Source: Pavlovales sp. CCMP2436 (Eukaryota; Haptophyta; Pavlovophyceae; Pavlovales). From it: a DNA stretch of 30,506 bases. The DNA is taken from assembly GCA_026770615.1 (NCBI GenBank), contig MU631307.1:777804-808309 (forward strand), read 5' to 3'. The translations under genes were made by a program, and so were the position numbers. Below, piece after piece: positions 1 to 8,630 of this stretch; position 1 is the first letter of the stretch; every line of letters begins with the position of its first letter. The notes beneath the pieces are model-generated. The model was not told the DNA's origin and did no database searches. It saw only the letters and a program-made list of their open reading frames with translations.

Positions 1-60
1 GCACACTACCGGAGATCCATCGGCACGCGCGGTGGCGCCCAAGCCAGCGCAGCCAACTAA
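1..60 (+). pseudogene. C-terminal end of putative non-LTR retrotransposon ORF (partial)
   Basis: Frame 1 reads AHYRRSIGTRGGAQASAAN and then TAA at 58-60. This is nearly identical to the last residues of the larger ORF ending at 25388, and to the fragment ending near 10733. The coding part is cut by the window edge, so its full length is unknown. The shared 3' tail follows. The copies share 3' ends but start at different points, which is the usual pattern of 5'-truncated target-primed insertions. This copy is assigned by similarity inside the window, not by a domain seen here. Confidence 0.6.
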
Positions 61-208
61 GGCACGCAGCAGGCAATGGGCGACGCAGCGCTCAGACCAG
101 CACAATATTCAGAACAGTCAGACGCCAGCTTAAATCCCAATCATAAATATATCGCGCGGCTCGGCATGGTTCAACAGGTGTTGTTCACTCACAGACTTGG
201 TCGATATA
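61..208 (+). mobile_element. 3' tail of the LINE-like family, copy 1
   Basis: The sequence directly after the ORF stop contains the tail block GCACGCAGCAGGCAATGGGC, then TCAGACGCCAGCTTAAATCC and an AT-rich TAAATATAT stretch. A further block (tcggcatggttcaacaggtg and following) continues to about 208. Equivalent tails occur at 10734-10815, 11693-11776 and 25389-25470. The block after the AT stretch recurs at 11777-11858, and inverted at 11121-11205. Confidence 0.6.
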
Positions 209-1029
209 ATCCACTGATTGCGGTGTCTCGCTCCGTGCAGCGACGAAGTCCACAATGCGCCGCATGCCACTGTATGACATCGGGCGGAAGCCGTTGCAAT
301 GCCAAAGCACGGGGGCGCCCACAGATACCAATTGCGAGATGGCAGCGTTGGACCAGGGCTCTCAAGGGGCGCAGCACAGGGCTTGGGATCCGGAGCGTCC
401 GGCTTCGGTTGCTTTGGCGGTGGCGCAGGTGCTGCGTTCGCCTTGGCGTCGGAATGGGGGGTGAGTCTCGGCAAATGGGGCTGGTAAGTAAGTGTGCTGC
501 GTGAGTACGGCGTCGCCCGCTGCTACGCGCGCCCGTTGAGCTGCTAGACGGTTGGCGTGACGGCGGTTAAGTAATAGTAATAGTAATAGGAGCTATAACG
601 AAACTTCCTATGACCTGAGCTTATACTCCCTGCGCGATGACGTTAGGTGCATTGGGAACACACTGTGAATTACGCCTTCCCGGCGTCCCTGCTGGCCGAA
701 AAATTAGAGCCCAGTCGCCCCCGGGGCACATTTGGCTAGCGCTGACAAGCGCCCACTACTACTATAAGAATAACAACAGCGACCTGCCGGGACCTTGATG
801 CCAGCATACTGCATGACGCCATCGACAGGCAGGTCTTCCGCTCGCAGCTGCAGCCGCATTTTTACGGAACAGCGAGATGGGGAAGGAGGCACCACTTCCA
901 GCCCAGGTCGACGGCCCGATCCGCCGTCGATTGATTCCTCGCTGACCGATCTGGTGCTGGAACGACGTGCAAAGCAGATCGCCATGCAGAGCAGCTTGGA
1001 CTTACTCAATCTACGCTGACGGCCAACAC
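209..1029. other. Unassigned accessory DNA, no supportable gene
   Basis: The open frames here are short, overlap on both strands and resemble no family I recognise. A stretch near 790-1020 reads as a modestly plausible protein, but nothing supports it beyond openness. The tandem TAGTAATAG-like run at about 571-589 is simple sequence. Confidence 0.4.
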
Positions 1030-1410
1030 AGAGCACCACTCACACGCGCACCAGAAGAAGCCGCACGTGCTTCTTCTGGTGCAAGAAGGTTAGGATGAGC
1101 GCAGCTGCGCCACCGCCAAAGCCATTGACGCCGGCAGCCACGGATCCCGGGTCCAATGCTAACAGTGCTCGATCCGATGAAAGCCGATGCGTGCACGCTG
1201 CTACAACGTGTCGTCCAGTCTGCTCGCGGGACTTAGGGATCGCGCATACAGGTGCATCAAACGGGGGTTTTGCATATCTCTCATATAACTCACTGACAGG
1301 CGGCGCATCGTGGGCTGCGTCGTCGTGTGGCTACCAGTCGAGCACACACACAGTGTAGCCATCTTCATCAAGGCTGATTGCTGCCCAGGGGGGGCTGAGC
1401 ACCCCCTCCC
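1030..1410 (+). repeat. Dispersed repeat R1, copy a (decayed)
   Basis: This block matches about 4980-5290 in the same orientation. Shared landmarks are gaagccgcacgtg, gcagctgcgcca, ttgcacgctgctac-like sequence, gtgggctgcgt, cgtgtgg, and gtcgagcacacac near the end. Translated landmarks such as VEHT are also shared. The copies differ by many substitutions and indels, so both look old. The 1049-1081 hairpin is private to this copy. Confidence 0.55.
1049..1081. repeat. Perfect 13-bp stem hairpin
   Basis: CACCAGAAGAAGC (1049-1061) and GCTTCTTCTGGTG (1069-1081) are exact reverse complements around a 7-nt spacer. The paralogous repeat at about 4980 has only a form of the left arm, so the right arm arose in this copy. 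Confidence 0.8.
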
Positions 1411-1729
1411 ATTGTGTAAATATCTATAAAAACGTCCGGTCCCGTTCGCGGTCTCCCAATTAAAACTGGGACCAGCTCCCGAGCCCCCGGATACCGTCAT
1501 CCTTGCTAAGACTGATCAGGCACACGACTGTCTACGACACTCGACTTGCGCGCTGATCAACCTACCTCTGCTGCCTCTCGCTCGTCTCGAAATGCGGTCG
1601 CCTGCGCACGCACCGCACCGCGTCGACGCCACCCCGGCGCCCACGCCAAAGAGCGAGTAGCGCTCGGGGTCAGGGGTGTGCGTTAGGGTGTGCGTTACTC
1701 CGAAGACGCCAAGCATTCGAGAGTAGGTA
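1411..1729. other. Unassigned DNA between repeats
   Basis: I see no conserved frame, RNA gene or repeat here apart from the duplicated phrase gtgtgcgttagg / gtgtgcgttact near 1677-1700. It ends at the TA that flanks the MITE. Confidence 0.3.
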
Positions 1730-1896
1730 CAGGGGATTGCGGGCAATAAGAAGCCGTAGTGTTAAGAAGCGGAGCCTCGTTTTTTTGCATTGTTTGTATG
1801 TAATTTAAGCAAATTTAAGCATTGTTTGTATGTAATTTGCTAAGAAGCTCAGCCTCAAGCTCAAAATTCGCCCTTCTTATTGCCCGCGATCCCCTG
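1730..1896 (+). mobile_element. CAGGGG-family MITE, copy 1 (167 bp, TA flanked)
   Basis: The ends are CAGGGGATTGCGGGCAATAA and the inverted TTATTGCCCGCGATCCCCTG, flanked on both sides by TA (1728-1729 and 1897-1898). Inside the TIRs are sub-terminal inverted blocks (gttaagaagcggagcctc / aagaagctcagcctcaag), and an AT-rich core holds two copies of gcattgtttgtatgtaattt. It has no coding capacity. A TA duplication with short TIRs suits Tc1/mariner-type transposition, but other TA-targeting families are possible. Confidence 0.8.
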
Positions 1897-2011
1897 TATC
1901 ATGAAAGCCACCTCCCTCGACGCCTTGCTAGGGCGTTTGCGGGTGTGTTGAAGGGTTATACTAACTAACCAACTCATGTAAGTAAGTGAGTAATACATGC
2001 ATTTTTTTTTT

Positions 2012-2621
2012 TAGACTTTTGAGAACCCGACCGTCTAGGCCGCGGGCACTCGGATCTCAGCCGCGCCGCGCCCGGAGGTGGGACCAACGGGTTGAAGGCG
2101 GCCCTGGTGCTTGCATGGGGGGCTTCCCCGAGCTCGCTGTGTTGCCTATGAGGCGTGCATGGCGGCCGTCGCGCCCTCGTTCGCCTGGGACGGGGGGCGA
2201 TGCGAGGCGGGTCTTCGGAGGAGAAGAGTTGAATAGGATTCATCGTTAGACCACTAATCGATTAGTGGGATTGGTCTAACGCTTAATCCCATACAACAAG
2301 AAGGGCACACGGCTCGCCTATGGGGCGTGCGACTGCTCCTCGGGCTTCTCCAGGTCCCCGGGCCTTCAGGGGGGCCGGGGAGTAGTCGCACTAGGCGAGC
2401 CGTGTGCCCTTCTCCTCTGAAGGCCCGCCTCATTGCGCCGCGCCTCTGGCGAACGAGGGCGCGACGGCCGCACCTGCGCGCCTCAACGGCGACACGGAGC
2501 GCTCGGGAAGCATCCTTGGCAAGCACCAGGCCCCCCTACACACCATCGGCCCCACCTCCGGGCGTGGCGCGACTGGGATCCGAGTCCCCGCGGCGTAGGC
2601 GGCCGGATGCTCAAAAGTTTA
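2012..2621. mobile_element. Fold-back element with arms of about 200 bp and a second internal stem
   Basis: The sequence from 2012 to 2226 (agacttttgag ... cttcggaggagaag) is found again, inverted, at about 2409-2621 (ccttctcctctgaagg ... ctcaaaagttt). Long matching tracts include ggccgtcgcgccctcgttcg and cgcccggaggtggg. Between the arms is a second inverted pair, gaagggcacacggctcgcct (from about 2301) with its complement ending near 2414, closing on a GC-rich apex near 2360. No protein is encoded. The left arm carries a palindrome insertion (2227-2298) that is absent from the right arm. Target duplications of the fold-back element itself were not identified. Confidence 0.75.
2227..2298. mobile_element. 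Palindromic mini-element, copy 1, with 5-bp target duplication
   Basis: A near-perfect palindrome with ends AGTTG...CAACA and centre ACTAATCGATTAGTGGG. It is flanked by AGAAG at 2222-2226 and AGAAG at 2299-2303. The opposite arm of the surrounding fold-back element reads, after reverse complementing, GGAGAAGGGCAC with no insert. That is a true empty site and shows a 72-bp insertion plus a 5-bp duplication. Confidence 0.85.
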
Positions 2622-3134
2622 AAAATCACCATTTTTTTATGTATTCGTGGGCGCTTGTCAACTAGCCAAATGTGCCTCAGGTTCCTGGCGATTGGGCTGT
2701 AATGTTTCAGCCGGCGGGGACATCGGAAAGGCCCCCATACATAGCGTGAAAACTGAGAGACCGGACTTATGGCCAGGGGGAGAAGGCGTTAATGTAAGCG
2801 CGATGGCTAGCGTCTGACTTTTCCGCCGATATATATATTGCTGATAAGGATTCAAGCTGGCGTCTGACTGTCCTATCATTGAATCCCTATCAGGCTTGTT
2901 GTTGTTTTTTGAATCCTTATAAAAAGGGCGGTGATCGGACAAAAGTCCGATTTCACAGGTTCCGGTGACGTTTTGCAGGGGCTGGGTAACCGCACAAGGC
3001 ATGCGTGGTCTGTTCGCGCTCATCGTCCTACAGCGTGCAGCGGCAAGCAGCACCTGATGCGCTTCCGTTCTGTGCGCAAAAGTCGCTCTCGTGCGTGCGA
3101 CCACCCTGCCCCTGTTTGACGTCACTCCTCTGGC
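2622..3134. other. Non-coding spacer with an inverted LINE-like tail fragment
   Basis: No supportable gene. On the minus strand, 2876-2830 reads ACAGTCAGACGCCAGCTTGA, then ATCCTTATCA and an ATATATAT run. This is the terminal motif of the LINE-like 3' tail. A further gaatccctatcagg occurs at 2881-2894 and gaatccttat at 2910-2919. Confidence 0.5.
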
Positions 3135-3935
3135 ATGGCGCACAAGAAGAGCCACGTGGGGCGCAACTCGAAGAGATCGAAGTCAAAGGGCGGCACCAAG
3201 CATGCGACGCAGCTCGCTGCCCGCGACCGCCGCGCGAGCCTCGAGCCCGTGGCGCACCTCGAGCCTATCGTGGCGCCGCCCGAGCCGGACCAGGCACCGG
3301 CCGATATAGTTTTCACCGACGAGTGCGCGCCCGCCTCTGCACCGCGTTCGGAGGCAGACGCGCTTGCTCTCGGGCCCCCCTCCGAGCCCGCCCCCACCAC
3401 GGAGGAGCAGCGCGATGTGCGGCGCATGGAGCTCAACGCTGCGGCGCAAGGAGCGCTTGGCGGAGAAGGCAGTCGCCGCAACAGTCGAGTTCGCAGCTGC
3501 ACGCCCGCCGCCTACCGTGAGGGCGCGCCGTGAGGGCGTGCCTGGAGGAGGAGGCAGCGGCTCATACTCGGCAAGAAGGACAAGCAAGGTCGGGCTTGGC
3601 AAGATTGTTACGGATAAGATTAACCGTTAGACTAATCCCACTAATCGATCGGTGGGATTAGTCTAACGCAATCTTATCCGTTACAAAGATGGACGAGCGC
3701 CAAGCCCAAGTTTGTGCTCATACACAAGGCGCAGCACGACTCGGCCAAGTTTGGGGCGATAATCCTCGAGATTGTGAAAGATCCTGCGTCTGGGCGCAGA
3801 CACTCGCGAGTGCTTCTCTCTCGGCGCACCGTGGCCCGCCGATGACTGCCGCACCGCGCCGCACAACGCGCCGCACGACGCCGCGACCGCGCCACAAAGC
3901 ATATCCTTTGCGAGCGTGTCGCGTTTAGTCCGGAT
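3135..3935 (+). pseudogene. Decayed ORF of unknown function, split by a palindrome insertion
   Basis: From the ATG at 3135, a frame opens with a basic start (MAHKKSHVGRNSKRSKSKGG) and runs through an acidic, proline-rich stretch. The coding look then moves to other frames: KERLAEKAVAATVEFAAARP in the 3364 frame, then RLILGKKDKQGRAWQ just before the palindrome at 3606. After the palindrome, KPKFVLIHKAQHDSAKFGAI continues to about 3830. The pieces read as one protein broken by several frameshifts and one insertion. I do not recognise the family. The basic N-terminus could suit nucleic-acid binding, but that is a guess. Confidence 0.4.
3606..3685. mobile_element. Palindromic mini-element, copy 2, with 5-bp target duplication
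   Basis: An 80-bp palindrome beginning TGTTACGGATAAGATTAACC and ending CTTATCCGTTACA, centred on CTAATCGATCGGTGGG. AAGAT precedes it (3601-3605) and AAGAT follows it (3686-3690), a perfect 5-bp duplication. It splits a decayed coding region. Confidence 0.85.
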
Positions 3936-3984
3936 TCAAAATACAACAAGCCATCAGTAATAACAGTACATATGAGACCAGCAT

Positions 3985-4020
3985 CACATTTAGACGCCAG
4001 CTTGAAACTCTATCAGTAAT
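3985..4020 (+). repeat. LINE-like tail motif fragment
   Basis: ttagacgccagcttgaaact, then ctatcagtaatatat, matches the terminal motif of the LINE-like 3' tail. Only the last part of the tail is present. Confidence 0.45.
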
Positions 4021-4189
4021 ATATTTGTTTTACCCAAATGGATATCCATAATCCCCTGCGGTTTACCAGAATAATCAGATATAAATCGTACAATCATCAT
4101 TTCTTTTAATCGTCTCTGAAACCAACCATGTCTAAGGTGGGATCAGCATCGGAGACGTGGGCCTGGACTCCAACAATATTAGTGGTGGG

Positions 4190-4250
4190 GATTCGGGCTG
4201 GCGTCTGACTGTCCTGAAAGTTGTATGCTGGTCTGAGTGCTGCATATATG
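4190..4250 (-). repeat. LINE-like tail fragment, minus orientation
   Basis: Read on the minus strand, this gives gcagcactcagaccagcata, then caactttcaggacagtcaga and cgccagcccgaatcc. It is the tail block seen at 61-143 in the other orientation. The motif is older here, with several substitutions. Confidence 0.5.
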
Positions 4251-4623
4251 TGCAACTCTAGCGTGTCGCGGTTGCAAAAGAGAGCAGAGGCTCGGTTCCG
4301 ATGTGATCTTAACCGTTCGGACCCTACGCTCGTCGAGCCCTTCGGAAGGCAACAGCGTGAGCCGCGCTCGCTCAAACGTGTACACCTCCACCCCAGCTCG
4401 ACGAGAGTCGGGGCCTCCACCGCATCTACTCGGGCGGCGGGAGGACTCTGCATCGTCGATCACACCGTGTACGCCTGACCGTAGGTCAGCTTAGCGCGCG
4501 TAGCTCGGTCAGAGTTACCTGTGGAACCGCTTCCCGACCACGACGGCCCGACCTGCCGTCCGTGGATCGCGCAACAGGGCAAAATCATCAATCCAACGAA
4601 CCCCGGACCCCCAGTTTTGTTAT
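4251..4623. other. Unassigned DNA
   Basis: Frames on both strands are open but short and mutually overlapping. No domain, RNA gene or repeat is recognised until the palindromes at 4624. Confidence 0.3.
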
Positions 4624-4739
4624 TGTCATTGATAAGATTAACCGTTAGACTAATCCCACTTACGGATAAGTTTAATTGTTAGACTAATCCCACTAATCGA
4701 TTAGTGGGATTAGTCTAACAATTAAAGTTATCCATAGCA
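4624..4739. mobile_element. Palindromic mini-element: half copy fused to a whole copy
   Basis: 4624-4660 is one left half (TGTCATTGATAAG through CTAATCCCACT). It is followed without spacer by a whole copy, TACGGATAAGTTTAATTG through CTAATCGATTAG to TTATCCATAGCA at 4739. The half copy stops exactly at the point before the palindrome centre, so the second unit may have entered the centre of the first, or the first collapsed by hairpin deletion. No matching 5-bp flanks remain. Confidence 0.75.
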
Positions 4740-4740
4740 G

Positions 4741-5300
4741 ATGGAGGCGGGATGGGATGCGGATGAGCTGCTGGCCAATAAGCGGCAGCGGTATCGGATG
4801 AACCAGGAGAGGAAGGCAAAAGCCAAACAAACTGATCATTGCGAAACAGTCGGCAGACAGCGCGGGCCAACAACGCAACGACGCAGGCGGCCGAGGCGAA
4901 GCCCTAGGCGAAGCCGGCCACAACCACCTCGAATACTCGCTCGACACCGACACACCGATCACCGCCACCGACTCGAAAGAGCAGGAGAAGCCGCACGTGG
5001 GAGTAAATGTTGCCGGCCACTAGGTGCAGCCGAGGACGGGCACCGGCACGAAGGGCAAGGCCCGCGCAGCTGCGCCAAAGCCATCGACGCCGCCCCGTGC
5101 TGCCACCAATTGATAGCGCTCGACCCGACGACATCCAGAGTTGCACGCTGCTACTGCTTTGGTGCATCGTATCAATATGGGTCTATGGCCCGTCTGTCCC
5201 CCAGGCACAGTGGGCTGCGTTGCCGTGTGGGCACCCGTCGAGCACACACCCATTCAGAAAGCGCCGATTGCTGCTCAAGGGGCTGAGCGCCTCATAACAC
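4741..5300 (+). pseudogene. Decayed ORF overlapping dispersed repeat R1 copy b
   Basis: The frame from ATG 4741 begins MEAGWDADELLANKRQRYRM, highly charged. The coding look then passes by a frameshift near 4835 to a frame reading LIIAKQSADSAGQQ and later DTDTPITATDSKEQEKPHV, which ends at a stop near 5024. From about 4980 the DNA is the second copy of repeat R1 (compare 1030-1410). The function is unknown. It is probably part of a transposable-element protein, because a related block occurs elsewhere in this repeat-rich tract. Confidence 0.35.
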
Positions 5301-5608
5301 TTGAGCGAATACCACCATAAGGCCACCACCCCACCAGGGGAGTAGGGGTCGGGAGCCCCAGTGAAGAATCTCTGGGGGTTTGTTGCCACTTTTTGCGATG
5401 GCCGCTCTCCCAAAGCCTGGCTCAAGTGGCCGTGAGCCTTCACCGTGTTCAGCGAGGAGACGTCGTTGCGCGCGCACGCTGACACCTCCGGAAGCAGAAC
5501 ACGCACGCGGACCTGCTCGTGCAGTCGCGCGTGAAGGTCGCGGACCCGGCCGTGCGGCGTGAAGAACTACTATTATATTAACGATCGCTTAAGACTGTGA
5601 ACGAACTT
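5301..5608. other. Unassigned DNA
   Basis: No supportable gene or RNA. Short open frames only. Confidence 0.3.
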
Positions 5609-5689
5609 TGTAATGGATAAGATTTACCGTTAGACTAAACCCACTAATCGATTAGTGGGATTAGTCTAACGTTTATCTTATCCATAACA
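5609..5689. mobile_element. Palindromic mini-element, copy
   Basis: An 81-bp palindrome, TGTAATGGATAAGATTTACC through CTAATCGATTAG to CTTATCCATAACA. The 5 bp on either side (AACTT and CATTG) do not match, so no target duplication can be claimed for this copy. Confidence 0.8.
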
Positions 5690-5699
5690 CATTGCCGCA

Positions 5700-6944
5700 G
5701 CGACACCACGATTGTGGCTCACCGGCGGCGGCGACAAGCGGCTGCACCTGGCCTGCCGGGTACGGCTTGTGACGGCGCAGTTCTTGTGGCTTATGGCGTT
5801 TGGCGCTTATTCCCCCCTGGCGGCTATGATCACACGCCGTGCCCACGCCGCTTTGCCACAGCCTCCGTAAGCGCATCCTCGACCTGGCGCCTTTTGCGGT
5901 CGGTCCACATCTCGTTTGCCGGAACAGCCTCGCCTTGGCTACTGCTGGTGCAGCAGGCGGTGGCCCGGCGGGCAGCGGCAGGGCTGCGGCGCGCGCTGGC
6001 GGGGGCGGGGCGCACATCTGCGGAGCTGCTGAGAGCGCGCAGAGAGTGTTCCAGCGCATAGTGTTGCGGATAAGATTGACCGTTCGCCTCCTGACCAACA
6101 GATACTACGTGCCCACGCCTGACCAGGTAACCGCGAGCTTGCCGGCGGGGAAGCTGATCTCTGCGATGGTTGGTGCGAGCGTCCCTTCGAAGAGCACGGG
6201 CAGAGCGCGGCGCACACACGCCAGCTCGTTGGCGCGCTCTACTTCTGCAAGAGGAGCCTCGCACTCAGCAGTGGGGGCTCGAGCTGCGCGGCCTCCGCCA
6301 AGGGGTGCACCGCGTTCAGAAAGCTGACGAGCGCTTACAGCGAGAGGAGCGGCGTCTTGCCGCCCAGAGAGCGCTTCCCGTTGAGCACGGCGGCGTCCGC
6401 CGAGCAGGCGCAGTTGTGGATGTCGACGGATGCCGCGTTGAATTTCTGAAGGCTGCGGAATTCGGGAAGTCGGAGCGCTCGGTCGGCCACGGGGCCTCGT
6501 TGGAGTGTGCGAGCAGCGCGCGCGCTGGCCACACGCGCCTCGGAGATGTACGGCAGCGCGAGGAGCTCGGCCTTGAGCCGCTTGCCGTGCGCCGGGCCGC
6601 GATAGTCGGCTCGGACGCTTCGGCGCCGGGCGGGAGCGGGGCGGCCTTGGCGGCGCGGTGCGTAGGCGCGCGGCTGGGTACTCCTTGAGCATGCTGATGT
6701 AGCGGCGGACTGCTGCGGAGCCAAGCCTTGGACGTGGTCTTCTTGCCCAGGAAGCAGCGCACGATAATCACAAAGCCATCGATCAGCACGAAGTGCGCCC
6801 GCGCGAGGTGCGTGCCGTGAAGAGGATAATCTCCATCACTAGCTGGTCGCCCCACTCGGTCAGCAAGGAGAGTAGTCGTAGGCATTGGACATGGTGAACA
6901 CGTGGGAGAGCGCGAGCCGCACACCGCTCTGGTACATGTACCCC
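5700..6944 (-). pseudogene. Decayed minus-strand coding region, family unknown
   Basis: Read on the minus strand from about 6940, protein-like blocks follow one another in changing frames: MYQSGVRLALSHVFTMSNAY, then LLTEWGDQLVMEIILF, then HFVLIDGFVIIVRCFLGKK, then RRYISMLKEYP, then KFNAASVDIHNCACSADAAV near 6450-6400, and EMWTDRKRRQVEDALTEAV near 5900-5860. The order is consistent with one long protein that has taken many frameshifts, and a palindrome half copy interrupts it at 6062. I do not recognise the family. A transposable-element protein is likely from the context. The very long overlapping open frames on both strands reflect high GC content. Confidence 0.4.
6062..6084 (+). repeat. Half copy of the palindromic mini-element
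   Basis: TGTTGCGGATAAGATTGACC and then GTT matches the left end of the palindrome family, but no right half follows. The flanking DNA is unrelated. Confidence 0.6.
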
Positions 6945-7026
6945 CAAAATGAAAAAGATTGACCATTAGACCAATCGCACTAATCGATAAATGGGATTGG
7001 TCTAACGGTCAATCTTATCCACAACA
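6945..7026. mobile_element. Palindromic mini-element, copy
   Basis: The right half is intact (ATTGGTCTAACGGTCAATCT, then TATCCACAACA). The left half is diverged (AAAATGAAAAAGATTGACCA). The centre is CTAATCGATAAATGGG. No target duplication is visible, in keeping with a decayed left end. Confidence 0.75.
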
Positions 7027-7458
7027 GGCAATGACACACCACCGTGTCGCACCGCCGTGCTGCCGGTGCCCGGCTCGAGCATGGCGCACAACATGCGCGG
7101 CACACGCACGCTGACGGCGTCGCCGACCGGTGACCGTATACTCGAGGACGATGGCTCCGAGGCACGCGAAGACGGCGAGGGACCCAATGCGCCACGTCCT
7201 TGCCGATGGGAGTGGAGCAGCAATCGCAGGAGACTGCAGGCAGATCGCCCCCCGCGCGCCCCGTACCGTACGCGGCGGTATCTTCGCGAGCGCGGGTTCG
7301 CGAAACAGCGCCCCGATCCGGGTAAGGAATCTAAATCTGGCCAGGTGGCAAGTTTCCCTTCTGAAAGTCGTCGGGCACATCCCCGAGCTCTGCGCAAAGA
7401 GGACGGTACAACGGACACTGTAAAGTGCGATGCCTACCTCGCGGAAAGGCGCGACTTC
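7027..7458. other. Unassigned DNA between palindromes, weakly protein-like
   Basis: The longest plus frame starts at ATG 7057 and runs into the next palindrome, so its C-terminus is palindrome sequence and not a real protein end. A minus-strand frame contains IGSLAVFACLGAIVLEYTVT, which looks more protein-like. It could belong to the decayed minus-strand protein of 5700-6944. Not enough for a gene call. Confidence 0.25.
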
Positions 7459-7708
7459 TGTTTTATAAGATTAACCGTTAGACTAATCCCACTAATCGAT
7501 TAGTGGGATTAGTCTAACGGTTAATCTCATTCACGTTGTATAAGATTAACCGTTACTTGTTGCATGAGATTAACCGTTAGACAAATCCCACTTATCGATT
7601 TGTGGGATTGGTGTACAAGATTAACCGTTAGACTAATCCTATGTATAAGATTAACCGTTAGACTAATCCCACTAATGGAATTAGTCTAACGGTTAATCTT
7701 ATACAACT
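7459..7708. mobile_element. Cluster of five whole and broken palindromic mini-elements
   Basis: A full copy lies at 7459-7534. It is followed by a left stub (7536-7556, ttgtataagattaaccgtta), a diverged near-full copy at 7558-7616, a left half at about 7617-7641 and a fifth copy at 7642-7708 that has lost part of its centre. The units abut with almost no spacer. Two centres differ from the consensus (cttatcgatttgtggg and ctaatggaattag). Confidence 0.8.
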
Positions 7709-7711
7709 TCT

Positions 7712-8183
7712 CGCACACGGGGGAGACTTTTGAACTCGCTCGGTTCTGAATACAGAGATCTCAAATGTAGCGGTCGGCAGCGGCGGTGACCTCTTTTCCA
7801 GTATGTATCGGCGAACCGCTGTGTGGCGCGTCTTCCAGCTGCGGCTCAAGTGTGCTTGGTAGTGGCAGGGAGGGACCGCTGCTGGGGGCTGGGACGAGCT
7901 GGTCAGCTTAGAGACGTTGCGAATCGATTGACTGTTTGATATTCGAATGAGCGTCGCAGGAGTTCGGTGTTGCTGTACTGGGTTATATGGACGCGCTGCC
8001 TCGCATGAGCGAATAATTAATTAGGGTTCTAATCTTGACCCCAGCGGCGTGCATCGACGCTATTGAGTCAGGATTCACGCCGTCGGACCCCATATGCACC
8101 GGGCATCTGCAGTGGGCCTCAAGTCCCGGGAGTTATGTCTTGTGGAAAGGGGCAGGCTCGGCGAGCACAGCGCACGTCACCCT
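7712..8183. other. Unassigned DNA
   Basis: No supportable gene. The 8023-8060 stretch is AT-rich and unassigned. Confidence 0.3.
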
Positions 8184-8385
8184 GATATAATTTGTATAAT
8201 TCATCGTCGTCGGTTCATAACTACGTCACTCCAAAAAATGAATCCACCGTGCCAGCAGGTAGTTCCTCCAGCTGCGCCCATTCAGTTAAAGGGCCATCAC
8301 TGGCAAAAAACTGCGTCCTCATCCCTGGACCGCGGTCGCCCTCGTCCCAGCTGCCCACTGCCGCCGTCACGCCCCCACTCTTCCG
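8184..8385 (+). repeat. Dispersed repeat R2, copy a
   Basis: Matches the minus strand of about 11480-11660. Shared tracts are tcatcgtcgtcggttcataa, acgtcact, gccgtgccagcaggta-like sequence and gggccatca. Translation of both copies gives SSSSVHN and VPAG, so the repeat may once have been coding. It lies just before the 110-bp tandem duplication. Confidence 0.55.
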
Positions 8386-8410
8386 TTGCATAGACGGCGG
8401 GCGCGCAAGG

Positions 8411-8630
8411 GCACGGCCACGAAGCACATCGAGGGCCTCATCAGCTGCTGAAGGCGATTGGCATCGTCCATGTAACTACGCGGCAGGCGTGCAAGGCGAA
8501 CTTCACGAACGAGCGCGAGGGCACGGCCACGAAGCACATCGAGGGCCTCATCAGCTGCTGAAGGCGATTGGCATCGTCCATGTAACTACGCGGCTGGCGC
8601 GCAAGACGAACTCCACGAACGAGAACCACG
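8411..8630 (+). repeat. 110-bp tandem duplication inside a coding-like remnant
   Basis: 8411-8520 and 8521-8630 are near-identical. Both carry gcacggccacgaagcacatc, then gagggcctcatcagctgctg, and differ by a few bases (gcaggcgtgcaaggcg versus gctggcgcgcaagacg). A 110-bp unit is not a multiple of three, so the duplication shifts the frame of whatever was encoded. Confidence 0.8.
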
